Origin: Paracoccaceae bacterium | Lineage (GTDB): Bacteria; Pseudomonadota; Alphaproteobacteria; Rhodobacterales; Rhodobacteraceae | Assembly: GCA_030066855.1 (NCBI GenBank) | Contig: JASJAU010000013.1 | Location: 1 to 64,000, forward strand | Reading direction: 5' to 3' | Length of the DNA: 64,000 nt | Shown: in pieces, positions 36,966-45,560 of the stretch | How positions within the stretch are numbered: position 1 is the stretch's first letter | Layout: every line of letters starts with the position of its first letter | Notes under the pieces: model-generated | Seen by the model: the letters and a program-made list of their open reading frames with translations, nothing else | What the model was told of the DNA's origin: nothing | The model's database searches: none | Program-made: the position numbers and the translations under genes

Positions 36966-38207
36966 ATGCCCCTATTCGGCTTTCTCCGAGACAACGTGCG
37001 CTTTCTGGGATCCGGCGCGATCCTGTCGTTCTCGTCCTCCTACGGACAGACCTATTTCATCGCGATCTTCGCGGCACAGATCATGCATTTCTATGGTCTG
37101 ACCGATGGCGAGTGGGGCGTCCTCTATACCGTCTCCACCACAGCCTCCGCCATCGTCATGTTCTGGGCGGGGGCGCTGACCGATCATTTCCGGGTAAGAA
37201 CGCTGGCGATTGTTGTCATGCCAGCGCTGGGCCTCACCTGCTTCGCAATGGCGGGGAGTTCATGGCTGTGGTCGCTCGTCGTGGTTGTCTTCTTCCTGCG
37301 CCTCTTCGGGCAAGGCATGATGAGCCAACTTGCGGTGACCGCGATGGCGCGGTGGTTCTCCGCTCGCCGAGGGCTGGCGTTGTCTATATCAGCGATGGGA
37401 TTCTCCCTTGGTCAAGCCGTCCTTCCCGTGCTTGTCGCCTCCCTCCTTTTGATCATGGACTGGCGGGCGATCTGGCTCGGGACCGGACTGGTCGTGCTGG
37501 CGACACTGCCGATCATCCTGGCGCTCCTGTCTAAGGAACGGACGCCGCAGAGCCTGGCGACATCTTCGACATCGCTCGGGATGGACGGAAGGCATTGGAC
37601 CCGGTCTGACGTTCTGAAATCGTCCTTCTTCTGGCTTCTCATGCCCATGCTGCTCGGTCCGCCAGCCTGGGGGACCGCGTTGTTCTTCCAGCAAGTCCAC
37701 ATCGCCGAGGTCAAGGGGTGGCCTCTGGTCGATTACCTCGCTCTGATCCCGCTGATGACAGTGATCGGCGTCGGATCGACGCTTCTGTCCGGCCAGTTCA
37801 TCGACCGCTTCGGCACAGCCCGAATGGCGCCGATCTACCTGCTGCCCTTCGCGGCCGCCTTCCTCATGCTGGCTTTTGCCGATAGCCTGATCGCCGCCGC
37901 AATCGCGCTCTCCATCTTCGGGCTCGGACACGGGATGCAGGCCACGTTGCCCGCCGCGTTCTGGGCCGAGTTCTTCGGCACCCGCCATATCGGCGCGATA
38001 AAGGCCGTTTCGACCAGCATTATGGTGTTCGGATCCGCCATCGGGCCGGGCATCACCGGTGTACTGATCGACCTGGGGTATGACTTCCCGCAACAGATGG
38101 TGGCGATCGCGGTTTACTTCGTTCTCGCCGCCGCGCTGGTCTGGTTCGCCGTGTCGCGCGCCGCCAGCCGCCTACCGGCGCCTGAGGTAGACGTAAAAGG
38201 CGCCTGA
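36966..38207 (+). CDS. MFS transporter
   Basis: 413 aa with about twelve hydrophobic helices. The motif A-like loop after helix 2 reads WAGALTDHFRVRTL. It is a major-facilitator secondary transporter of unknown substrate. AGAGGAAGGGG lies just before the ATG. Its 3' end overlaps the convergent smr gene by 36 bases. Confidence 0.9.
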   Translation: MPLFGFLRDNVRFLGSGAILSFSSSYGQTYFIAIFAAQIMHFYGLTDGEWGVLYTVSTTASAIVMFWAGALTDHFRVRTLAIVVMPALGLTCFAMAGSSWLWSLVVVVFFLRLFGQGMMSQLAVTAMARWFSARRGLALSISAMGFSLGQAVLPVLVASLLLIMDWRAIWLGTGLVVLATLPIILALLSKERTPQSLATSSTSLGMDGRHWTRSDVLKSSFFWLLMPMLLGPPAWGTALFFQQVHIAEVKGWPLVDYLALIPLMTVIGVGSTLLSGQFIDRFGTARMAPIYLLPFAAAFLMLAFADSLIAAAIALSIFGLGHGMQATLPAAFWAEFFGTRHIGAIKAVSTSIMVFGSAIGPGITGVLIDLGYDFPQQMVAIAVYFVLAAALVWFAVSRAASRLPAPEVDVKGA

Positions 38208-38768
38208 TCCGCCATGCCGCTGGTGCGCTTCGGCCACCTGAAGCACGGCGCCCGATAAGGGCGGCGACGCGAGCCATTGCGGAACCTGATGGCGCAGGAT
38301 GCCCGTACGGGTGGGGATGGGACCGCCGTCATCCGATATTCGGCCCTTCCCTGTGATCACAAGAACAAGCCGCTTACCTTGCGCCTGAGCTTTAAGGACG
38401 AAGGCCGTGAGCGCAACGTGCGCCGATGTCGCCGTCAAACCGTGCAGGTCGATCCTGGCTTCCGGCTTGGTTTTGCCGCGCGACATCCGCTTGAAGGCCT
38501 TTTTGTCCATCGTCACGGGGGAGGACGCCAAGATATCGGAGAGAGGTCGAACCAGATCATGCCCCGGTGGCGGAGCATAGGCTCGCTCGCCCAGGCTAAA
38601 CTCGGGCGCTTTTTCCGCAATCTTCGGCGCTGGCCGCTTCGGCTCGCTCGAATCTTCGATTGGTTTTGCGGGCTGGAAGGGATTTTTGAGCGGCGTGGCC
38701 GTCCGAGCGACGCTATTCCAAAGAGCTTCCTCTTCAGGCCGAAGTCCTCTCGGTTTCTTTCGGGTCAT
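38172..38768 (-). CDS. Smr-domain protein
   Basis: 198 aa from the ATG at 38768 (MTRKKPRGLRPEEE); the frame is open further upstream only inside the neighbouring Tim44-like gene. A disordered, proline-rich N-terminal half precedes an Smr domain (about 105-195) with RIDLHGLTATSAH and the block LVLVITGKG. Smr domains are nucleic-acid nucleases or binding modules, often ribosome-linked. It follows the Tim44-like gene after 19 bases, probably in one operon. Confidence 0.88.
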   Translation of the reverse strand: MTRKKPRGLRPEEEALWNSVARTATPLKNPFQPAKPIEDSSEPKRPAPKIAEKAPEFSLGERAYAPPPGHDLVRPLSDILASSPVTMDKKAFKRMSRGKTKPEARIDLHGLTATSAHVALTAFVLKAQAQGKRLVLVITGKGRISDDGGPIPTRTGILRHQVPQWLASPPLSGAVLQVAEAHQRHGGSGAFYVYLRRR

Positions 38769-38787
38769 TGAATCGGGGCGAGAAGCG

Positions 38788-39453
38788 CTACTCGCCGGTG
38801 GCGACCAGAATCCAGTTCGGATCGGAGGCGCCCATGACGCGGGAGAAGGTCCAGACATCGCGCTGGCGTTTGATCTCGTTCGGGTTGCCTTCGACGATGT
38901 CGCCTTCAGCATCTCGTACAACCGATGTGAGCTCGCCCACGAACCGAATTGTGACCTCGCCCTCGCTTGACTCACGGTCGTACTCGGCCGATTTCAGCTC
39001 GACCTCGCGCACGCCGACGAAGTTTGCTTCGACGACCAGTCCTTCTTCCTCCCGCCGGTCGATGACGGATTGGAAGGTCTCAGCCACTTCTTCGGAAAGG
39101 AACCCGCGCACATCATTCAAATCGCCCTTCTCGAAGGCCATCAGTATCATCTCGTAGGCGCCCCGCGCACCCTCAAGGAAGTCACGCACGCTAAAGCCGG
39201 ACTCCGCCATCTTCATGGCGGCAAGCGCCTTGGCGCTGGTTGATCCATCCTCGACATGATCAGTGATGTCGCGGTCCGGTCCGCCTTCGATTACGTCGAA
39301 CTCCGGACGGCTGGACGACCGGCGAGCGCCGGAGCCGTTCTGGATCGGCGGCTTCTCAAAACCGTCGCGCGTTCCAAGAACGCTCCGCAGACGCAGGATC
39401 AGGAAAACCGCGATCCCGGCAAGGACTAGAAGCTGGATCAGATTTGAGCTCAT
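38788..39453 (-). CDS. Tim44/TimA-like inner membrane protein
   Basis: 221 aa from the ATG at 39453 (MSSNLIQLLVLAGIAVFLIL). One N-terminal helix (about 4-21), a charged linker and a Tim44-like domain (about 75-220; FLEGARGAYEMILMAFEKGD, VVEANFVGV) match alphaproteobacterial relatives of mitochondrial Tim44. Role in bacteria is not settled; membrane-associated adaptor is the usual description. It is divergent from fxsA. Confidence 0.88.
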   Translation of the reverse strand: MSSNLIQLLVLAGIAVFLILRLRSVLGTRDGFEKPPIQNGSGARRSSSRPEFDVIEGGPDRDITDHVEDGSTSAKALAAMKMAESGFSVRDFLEGARGAYEMILMAFEKGDLNDVRGFLSEEVAETFQSVIDRREEEGLVVEANFVGVREVELKSAEYDRESSEGEVTIRFVGELTSVVRDAEGDIVEGNPNEIKRQRDVWTFSRVMGASDPNWILVATGE

Positions 39454-39557
39454 AACGTTCCCGATAACGAAGGTCTTTGGATTCTGCGCGTCAGAGCACA
39501 TATGTAGGGCGGCGCCGGGTCCAAGTCTACTGGCGCTCCTGCGACGAAGAGGACCGA

Positions 39558-40022
39558 ATGTACCTGTTTCTGCTGTTTTTGATCGTTCCGCTGATCGAAA
39601 TCGCCCTGTTCATTCAGGTGGGCGGCTGGATCGGGCTTTGGCCCACGCTCGGAATCGTGATCCTGACGGCCATTCTTGGCACGATCCTGGTGCGCAGTCA
39701 GGGCATTCAGGTGCTCAATCAGCTGCGCGGCTCTTTTGAGGACCTCCGGGACCCAACCGAGCCGCTCGCGCACGGGGCGATGGTGCTTTTTTCCGGCGCG
39801 CTTCTGCTCACGCCCGGTTTCTTTACCGACGCGGTCGGCTTCGCGCTTTTGATACCGGGCATCCGCGCCCGGGTCTTTCAAGCGATCCGCAAACGGGTGC
39901 GGGTTCAGACCTTCGAGTACGGCGATCCCAGAAAACCCGCCGACCCGACGATCATCGATGCCGAGTACGAGGACCTCGACTCGCCCCCGCGATCCGGCCC
40001 CTCCGGTTGGACGCGCCATTGA
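39558..40022 (+). CDS. fxsA: FxsA-family membrane protein
   Basis: 154 aa from the ATG at 39558 (MYLFLLFLIVPLIEIALFIQ), with AAGAGGA upstream. Three or four helices with the FxsA blocks GTILVRSQGIQVLNQLRG and LLTPGFFTDAVGFALLIPG. In E. coli FxsA limits exclusion of phage T7 by the F plasmid; its normal function is unclear. Located between the Tim44-like gene and secB, as in many Rhodobacterales. Confidence 0.9.
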   Translation: MYLFLLFLIVPLIEIALFIQVGGWIGLWPTLGIVILTAILGTILVRSQGIQVLNQLRGSFEDLRDPTEPLAHGAMVLFSGALLLTPGFFTDAVGFALLIPGIRARVFQAIRKRVRVQTFEYGDPRKPADPTIIDAEYEDLDSPPRSGPSGWTRH

Positions 40023-40081
40023 GGCGTCTCGCGCAAGCTGCTAGACGGGCGCCGACTTGAGAATCCCCTACGGAGCTATTC

Positions 40082-40588
40082 ATGGCCGAGACCGAAAACG
40101 GCGCGGCAGCGCCCGCCCAGCCCACGCCGCCTCAGATGAAGATACTGGGCCAGTTTATCCGGGACATGTCGTTTGAGAACATCCTCGCGCAGAAGCCGGT
40201 CGAGGGCGAAGTACAGCCGGACGTTCAGGTTCAGGTCTCGCTCGACGCGCGGAAACGAGGTGATGACAAACAATATGAGGTGATCTCGAAGTACAAGGTG
40301 ACTTCAAAGAACAAGGGCGGTGGCGAGACGCTGTTTCTGCTCGAGCTTGAATACGGCGGCATCTTCCACGTCGACAATATCGCCGACGAGCAGCTTCATC
40401 CGTTCCTGCTGATTGAATGCCCGCGCATGCTATTTCCTTTTGTCCGCCGTATCGTCAGCGACGTGACGCGGGACGGGGGCTTCATGCCGCTCAACCTCGA
40501 CAACATCGATTTCATCGCGCTTTACCGCCAGACACTCCTGCAACGGCAGGCGGCGGCGAGCCAGGCGGAAGGCGATAAGGTCAGCTGA
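40082..40588 (+). CDS. secB: protein-export chaperone SecB
   Basis: 168 aa. Cytoplasmic tetrameric chaperone that keeps preproteins unfolded and hands them to SecA. It has QFIRDMSFENILAQ near the start, LLIECPRMLFPFVRRIVSDV and GGFMPLNLDNIDFIALYRQ. GGAG lies 7-10 bases before the ATG. Its 3' end overlaps the convergent dnaQ by 8 bases. Confidence 0.97.
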   Translation: MAETENGAAAPAQPTPPQMKILGQFIRDMSFENILAQKPVEGEVQPDVQVQVSLDARKRGDDKQYEVISKYKVTSKNKGGGETLFLLELEYGGIFHVDNIADEQLHPFLLIECPRMLFPFVRRIVSDVTRDGGFMPLNLDNIDFIALYRQTLLQRQAAASQAEGDKVS

Positions 40589-41273
40589 ACCGCGCCCAAA
40601 GCGCCTTTTCACCCATGTCCGCGACAAAGGCGTCGTGCGCCTTCCGTTCCTTATCCGTCAGGCGCCCGGGCAACCCGCGCGGACGGGCACCCGTTCGCGT
40701 CAGTTCGGCAGGCTGGTCCGAACGGCCCTGTGATCCGGCAGGCGCGAGGACAAGGTCCGGCTGACGACCCCCGATCAACTCGAGATAGACCTCAGCGAGA
40801 ATCTCACTGTCGAGCAGCGCCCCGTGCAGCGTTCGCGCCGAATTATCGATCCCGTAGCGACGGCAAAGCGCGTCGAGCGACGCGGGCGAGCCTGGAAACT
40901 TTTTCCGCGCGATCTCCAGCGTGTCCACAGCCCTGTCGTAATCGATCCTCGGCAGCCCGGACCAGCCAAGCTCGGCATTCAGGAACTTCATATCGAAGGC
41001 GGCGTTGTGGATGACAAGTTTGGCGTCGCCGACGAATTCAAGAAACGCCTGGCCGACATCGCGGAATACCGGTTTGTCCCGCAGAAAGTCGTCTCCCAAC
41101 CCGTGAACCTGAAACGCCTCTTCCGGCATTGCGCGTTCCGGATTGATGTATTGATGATACGTCCGGCCTGTTGGCACATGCCGCATCAGCTCAACCGCGC
41201 CGATCTCGACGATCCGATCCCCTGTTTCGGGATCGAATCCCGTTGTCTCAGTGTCCAGAACGATTTCACGCAT
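40581..41273 (-). CDS. dnaQ: DNA polymerase III epsilon subunit (3'-5' proofreading exonuclease)
   Basis: 230 aa. DEDDh exonuclease: ExoI VLDTETTGFDPETGDRIVEI, ExoII LVIHNAAFDMKFLNAELG, ExoIII-epsilon ARTLHGALLDSEILAEVYLEL with the catalytic His. It corrects misincorporations in the replicase core. It is last gene of the maf-aroE-coaE-dnaQ operon, overlapping coaE by 8 bases. Confidence 0.96.
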   Translation of the reverse strand: MREIVLDTETTGFDPETGDRIVEIGAVELMRHVPTGRTYHQYINPERAMPEEAFQVHGLGDDFLRDKPVFRDVGQAFLEFVGDAKLVIHNAAFDMKFLNAELGWSGLPRIDYDRAVDTLEIARKKFPGSPASLDALCRRYGIDNSARTLHGALLDSEILAEVYLELIGGRQPDLVLAPAGSQGRSDQPAELTRTGARPRGLPGRLTDKERKAHDAFVADMGEKALWARFS

Positions 41274-41865
41274 CGGGAAGCCTGCTCTTTATCTTGTTGA
41301 GGACATCCTGAACGCCTGCGCGGGCGTCTTCAAGGGTCAGCGTTTCAATCACCGCGTCGGCCCGGGCGCGTTTCTCTTCGTCCGGCATCTGTTTCGCAAG
41401 CACAAGCTCCAGCTTTTCAACTGTCATGCCTGGGCGCTCCAGAACGCGGGCGCGCTGGACCTCGACAGGGGCGCTCACGACCACGATAAAATCGACGTCC
41501 TTGTCATACGCGCCCTCGAAAAGAAGCGGGACGTCCACGAGGACGATGGCGGATTCAGCCTTATCGAGAAATCGGGCCCTGTCCGCCGCGACTAGCGGAT
41601 GCACGACGCGCTCGAGAGCTGTCAATCTGTCAGGATCGGCGGTGATCCACTGTGTTAGAACGTCCCGGTCAACGGCCCCGCCGACCACTGCTTCGGGGCA
41701 GAGCGCGGCCACCGGCGAGACTGCGCCACCGCCTTTAGCGTAGAGGCGGTGCACAGCGGTGTCAGCGCTCCAAACCGGAACGCCCGCCTCGGCGAACATC
41801 CCAGCCGTCGTCGTCTTGCCCATGCCGATGGAGCCAGTCAGGCCGATCACAAAGGGGCGGCTCAC
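41266..41865 (-). CDS. coaE: dephospho-CoA kinase
   Basis: 199 aa. Final step of coenzyme A synthesis. P-loop GLTGSIGMGKTTTAGMFAE near the N-terminus, VWSADTAVHRLY with the catalytic Asp, VVHPLVAADRARF and LVDVPLLFE. Overlaps aroE by 4 bases (ATGA) and dnaQ by 8. Confidence 0.96.
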   Translation of the reverse strand: MSRPFVIGLTGSIGMGKTTTAGMFAEAGVPVWSADTAVHRLYAKGGGAVSPVAALCPEAVVGGAVDRDVLTQWITADPDRLTALERVVHPLVAADRARFLDKAESAIVLVDVPLLFEGAYDKDVDFIVVVSAPVEVQRARVLERPGMTVEKLELVLAKQMPDEEKRARADAVIETLTLEDARAGVQDVLNKIKSRLPDA

Positions 41866-42695
41866 CCGATAACCGCCTGCCGCAGCGCGTCATCCACTTC
41901 GGGCCGCAACCCAAACCAGCGCTCAAACCCGGGGACGGCCTGGTGCAGAAGCATGCCGAGACCATCGACGGTGACGCAGCCGACATCTCGGGCGTACGCC
42001 AGGAGTTTCGTCTCAAGAGGCGTATAGACCAGGTCGGTCACCACCGCGTCCCGCCCCATCCCGTCCAGAGGCAGGCGCATCTCCGGGCTGCCGTCCATGC
42101 CCAGCGCACTGGTGTTCACGATGGTCGCCGCGCCGTCGAATATGTTCCCGGCCTGCACCCAGTCGACGACCGAGACTTTAGTTCCTAAATCGCGCCTGAG
42201 CGTCTCGGCGCGCGCCTTGGTCCGGTTCGAAACCCGGACTTCCGGACAGCCGCTTTCAATCAGGCTGGAGACGACGGCCCGCGCCGCGCCGCCCGCGCCG
42301 ATCACCGCAGCGGGACCGGCATCTGCGCGCCAGTCTGGCGCGCCCTGGCGCAGATTCTCGAGGAACCCGTAGCCATCGGTGTTGTCGGCTTGAATCCGTC
42401 CATCGCTCTGGAAGGTCAGCGTGTTCGCGGCACCCATCACAGCCGCTCGGTCGGTGACGGTGTCCGCAAACCCCAAAACGCGCTCCTTGTGAGGGATCGT
42501 GACGTTCGCGCCGACAAAGCCGATCCTGGGCAGCATGCGGACGGCGGCCTCAAGATCGGCGCCCTGAATGTTCATGGGGATGTAGTGACCCTGTATGCCG
42601 TACCGGCGCAACCAGTGGCCGTGCAGGCGTGGCGAGCGGGAGTGTGCTACGGGCGATCCGATGACGCCCGCCAAGGGAATGGTCCGATCGGTCAT
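41862..42695 (-). CDS. aroE: shikimate dehydrogenase
   Basis: 277 aa from the ATG at 42695, which overlaps the maf stop; the longer frame lies inside maf. It reduces 3-dehydroshikimate with NADPH in aromatic amino acid synthesis. It has GSPVAHSRSPRLHGHWL (substrate Ser pair), GANVTIPHKE with the catalytic Lys, NTDGYGFL and the dinucleotide motif VIGAGGAARAVV. Confidence 0.96.
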   Translation of the reverse strand: MTDRTIPLAGVIGSPVAHSRSPRLHGHWLRRYGIQGHYIPMNIQGADLEAAVRMLPRIGFVGANVTIPHKERVLGFADTVTDRAAVMGAANTLTFQSDGRIQADNTDGYGFLENLRQGAPDWRADAGPAAVIGAGGAARAVVSSLIESGCPEVRVSNRTKARAETLRRDLGTKVSVVDWVQAGNIFDGAATIVNTSALGMDGSPEMRLPLDGMGRDAVVTDLVYTPLETKLLAYARDVGCVTVDGLGMLLHQAVPGFERWFGLRPEVDDALRQAVIG

Positions 42696-43291
42696 GAGGA
42701 CAGGGTGCCGCGCAAAGTCAGGTAGGACAAGATCTCCAAAAGCGGCATGCCAAGGACGTTGAAATGATCGCCTTCGATTCGCGAGAAAAGTCGGACGCCC
42801 TCCTCCTCGAGTTTGTAGGCCCCGACTGAATGACGGATGCTCTGCCAATTTCGGTCGACATAAGCGGACAGCCAGCCGTCGGACATATTCCGCATCAGGA
42901 GCCGAACCTGACCGATGTGCCGCCAGACGGGCTTTCCATCATCATAGATGACGGCGGCGGAGAGGAGCATATGCCGCTTGCCGCGCATGGTCTTCAGTTG
43001 CTCAATCGCAACCCCGGGCGTCTCTGGTTTCGACAGAACTGAGCCCTCGAAGTCGAGAACCTGATCGCACCCGAGCACGAGGCCGTCCCCGTACGTCAGC
43101 GCCACCTTTCGCGCTTTTGCTTCCGCTAGCGCGTCGGCGATGTCGCGGGGCGGCGCGCCTTCGGCGACGAGCGCCTCCTTGATGGCGTCCTCATCGACGC
43201 GGGGCGTCTCAACGGAAAAATCGACGCCCGCCCGCGCGAGCAATTGCGCTCTGATCTCCGATCCGGACGCGAGTATGATGGGGACGGACAT
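42692..43291 (-). CDS. maf: Maf-like nucleoside triphosphate pyrophosphatase
   Basis: 199 aa. It has ILASGSEIRAQLLARAGVDF at the N-terminus, the metal/base region VLGCDQVLDFEG, and SVGAYKLEEEG near residue 150. Maf proteins hydrolyse non-canonical or methylated NTPs. It is first gene of the leftward operon and begins at the edge of the putative replication origin. Confidence 0.94.
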   Translation of the reverse strand: MSVPIILASGSEIRAQLLARAGVDFSVETPRVDEDAIKEALVAEGAPPRDIADALAEAKARKVALTYGDGLVLGCDQVLDFEGSVLSKPETPGVAIEQLKTMRGKRHMLLSAAVIYDDGKPVWRHIGQVRLLMRNMSDGWLSAYVDRNWQSIRHSVGAYKLEEEGVRLFSRIEGDHFNVLGMPLLEILSYLTLRGTLSS

Positions 43292-43689
43292 GTGGAGAAC
43301 CCTGTGGTATCTGGACCAGCGGCGCGGTGGTTAACCCCTGTCCGATGCATCTTTTCGCAAGCTAAGGGTCGAATGCCAAGCCGTCGCCTCGTTTCTCCCT
43401 GAACTGTCCACCGTCGATATCCTCCTGACAGGCCTGTGCGTGATTTTTGTTATTCGCGGTTTTCCCAGACTTATGAACATAGTTTATCTGGGCGTACTGC
43501 TCTAAGACATTGCGATTTATATATTATTTGGTTACTCTGGCGCTTGAGGATTCCCGAATTCCCGCTCCTCCACAAGTGGGCGAGTCTGTTGGAAACTCAT
43601 GAATTCCACTTATCCGCAAGACCTACAAACACATAATCCTTTCTTCCTTTTCTATTTATTTTTCGAGTGGGCTGTGAAAGCAGAAGCTC
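43292..43689. other. putative chromosomal replication origin (oriC)
   Basis: A 398-base gap without genes, markedly AT-richer than the rest. T/A-rich blocks lie near 43511-43535 and 43621-43668. All genes to the left (maf to dnaQ) run left; all genes to the right (hemJ to parB) run right. DnaA-box-like words are TTATCCGCA at 43610-43618 (one mismatch to TTATCCACA) and TGTGGAGAA at 43291-43299 (one mismatch, opposite orientation); weaker ones are TGTGGTATC (43303) and TTATCTGGG (43484). parAB and two parS sites lie 3-7 kb to the right. These features together fit an alphaproteobacterial oriC; GC skew was not computed. Confidence 0.65.
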
Positions 43690-44142
43690 ATGCTGGACGT
43701 GCTCGCGGACCTCTATCTCTGGACCAAGGCCTTGCATGTGATTTCGGTGATCGCATGGATGGCGGGTCTGTTCTATCTCCCCAGACTCTTTGTCTATCAC
43801 ATCGAGCGTGTGGGGCTTGAGGGGGAGACGCACGAGCTCTTTCAGACGATGGAGCTGAAGCTCCTGCGTGTCATCATGAACCCGGCGATGATCGCGACAT
43901 GGGTTTTCGGATTGGCGCTTGTGCTCACGCCGGGGGTCGTGGACTGGGGGTCGGTCTGGCCCTGGACCAAGGCAGTGTCGATTTTCGGCATGACCTGGTT
44001 CCACCATTGGTGCGGGCTGAGGCGCAAGGATTTTGTGGCCGGCGAGGTCGACCGCACAGGGCGTCATTTCCGCATGATGAACGAGGTTCCGACGCTGCTT
44101 TTACTTGTCATCGTCGTCTCAGTGATTGTGCGGCCTTTCTAG
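43690..44142 (+). CDS. hemJ: protoporphyrinogen IX oxidase HemJ (CopD-like)
   Basis: 150 aa with four membrane helices. The first carries the conserved His and YLPRL context in KALHVISVIAWMAGLFYLP. The second half has FGMTWFHHWCGLRRKDF and RHFRMMNEVPTLLL. HemJ oxidises protoporphyrinogen IX in bacteria that lack HemG and oxygen-dependent HemY. It lies between the proposed origin and rho, its usual place in this order, although hemE, which often precedes it, is absent. Confidence 0.93.
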   Translation: MLDVLADLYLWTKALHVISVIAWMAGLFYLPRLFVYHIERVGLEGETHELFQTMELKLLRVIMNPAMIATWVFGLALVLTPGVVDWGSVWPWTKAVSIFGMTWFHHWCGLRRKDFVAGEVDRTGRHFRMMNEVPTLLLLVIVVSVIVRPF

Positions 44143-44148
44143 CTATCG

Positions 44149-44177
44149 TTGACATGAGACGACGCCGGTCTTAGGTA
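44149..44177 (+). promoter_or_regulatory. possible rho promoter
   Basis: A perfect TTGACA (44149-44154) lies about 110 bases before the rho start. At 17 bases the -10 would be TAGGTA, which is poor. The roughly 120-base leader would leave room for the autoregulation usual for rho. Confidence 0.35.
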
Positions 44178-44263
44178 GCCCACGCGCGCCGTCCTGGCGT
44201 GTGATGATTTTCTGAAGAACAGCAATACGAGCCGGGCCGAAACCGTCCCGGACAGAGGTGTCT

Positions 44264-45532
44264 ATGAGCGACCGTTTGAACCTATCCGATCTGAAGTCGA
44301 AGTCCCCGAAAGAGCTGCTTGCGATGGCCGAGGACTTGGAGATCGAAAACGCTTCCACTATGCGCAAGGGCGAGATGATGTTCTCGATCCTGAAAGAACG
44401 CGCCGACGATGATTGGATCATCGGGGGTGACGGCGTTCTTGAGGTGTTGCAGGACGGATTTGGTTTTCTGCGCTCCCCCGAGGCGAACTATCTTCCTGGA
44501 CCTGACGACATCTATGTCTCGCCAGAGATGATCCGGCAATTCGCGCTTCGGACCGGCGACACCGTGGAAGGTGTGATCCGCGAGCCGAATGATAACGAGC
44601 GCTATTTCGCGATGACGAAGGTTGAGAAGATCAATTTCGAAGAGCCTGAGCGCGCGCGTCACAAAGTAAGCTTCGACAACCTGACGCCGCTCTACCCGGA
44701 CGAGCGTTTGACGATGGAGATCGAAGATCCGACCATCAAAGATCGCTCAGCACGGATCATCGACCTGGTGGCCCCGATCGGCAAAGGCCAGCGGAGCTTG
44801 ATCGTGGCGCCGCCCCGGACCGGTAAAACGGTGCTGCTGCAGAATATTGCCCATTCGATCGAGACTAACCATCCCGAGTGCTACTTGATCGTTCTATTGA
44901 TTGACGAGCGCCCTGAAGAGGTCACCGATATGCAGAGATCGGTGAAGGGCGAGGTGGTCTCGTCAACCTTTGATGAGCCGGCCACCCGCCACGTGGCTGT
45001 GTCGGACATGGTGATCGAGAAAGCGAAACGACTGGTCGAGCACAAGCGTGACGTGGTGATCCTCCTTGATTCGATCACGCGGCTTGGCCGCGCGTTCAAC
45101 ACAGTCGTTCCCTCGTCGGGCAAAGTGCTGACCGGCGGTGTCGATGCGAACGCGCTTCAGCGACCCAAGCGGTTTTTCGGCGCGGCGCGGAATATCGAGG
45201 AGGGCGGTTCGCTGACCATCATCGCAACCGCGCTGATTGATACTGGCAGCCGGATGGACGAGGTGATCTTTGAAGAGTTCAAGGGCACCGGTAACAGCGA
45301 GATCGTGCTCGATCGCAAGGTGGCGGACAAGCGCGTCTATCCGGCGATGGACATTCTGAAATCGGGAACGCGGAAGGAGGATCTTCTGGTCGATAAAGGG
45401 GACCTCGCCAAGACTTTCGTCTTGCGTCGTATTCTCAACCCGATGGGCACGACCGACGCGATTGAGTTCCTGTTGTCAAAGCTCAAGCAGACGAAAACGA
45501 ACTCTGACTTCTTTGACTCGATGAACACATAA
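44264..45532 (+). CDS. rho: transcription termination factor Rho
   Basis: 422 aa from the ATG at 44264; a GTG two codons upstream is also possible. N-terminal RNA-binding cold-shock-like domain ([20 protein letters not shown]), Walker [32 protein letters not shown], the Q-loop and R-loop region ([24 protein letters not shown]). Hexameric helicase that ends untranslated transcripts. Distal gene order rho-mnmE-mnmG-rsmG-parA-parB is typical for Alphaproteobacteria. Confidence 0.97.
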   Translation: MSDRLNLSDLKSKSPKELLAMAEDLEIENASTMRKGEMMFSILKERADDDWIIGGDGVLEVLQDGFGFLRSPEANYLPGPDDIYVSPEMIRQFALRTGDTVEGVIREPNDNERYFAMTKVEKINFEEPERARHKVSFDNLTPLYPDERLTMEIEDPTIKDRSARIIDLVAPIGKGQRSLIVAPPRTGKTVLLQNIAHSIETNHPECYLIVLLIDERPEEVTDMQRSVKGEVVSSTFDEPATRHVAVSDMVIEKAKRLVEHKRDVVILLDSITRLGRAFNTVVPSSGKVLTGGVDANALQRPKRFFGAARNIEEGGSLTIIATALIDTGSRMDEVIFEEFKGTGNSEIVLDRKVADKRVYPAMDILKSGTRKEDLLVDKGDLAKTFVLRRILNPMGTTDAIEFLLSKLKQTKTNSDFFDSMNT

Positions 45533-45560
45533 AATCATATAATATCAATGATTTAGACTC

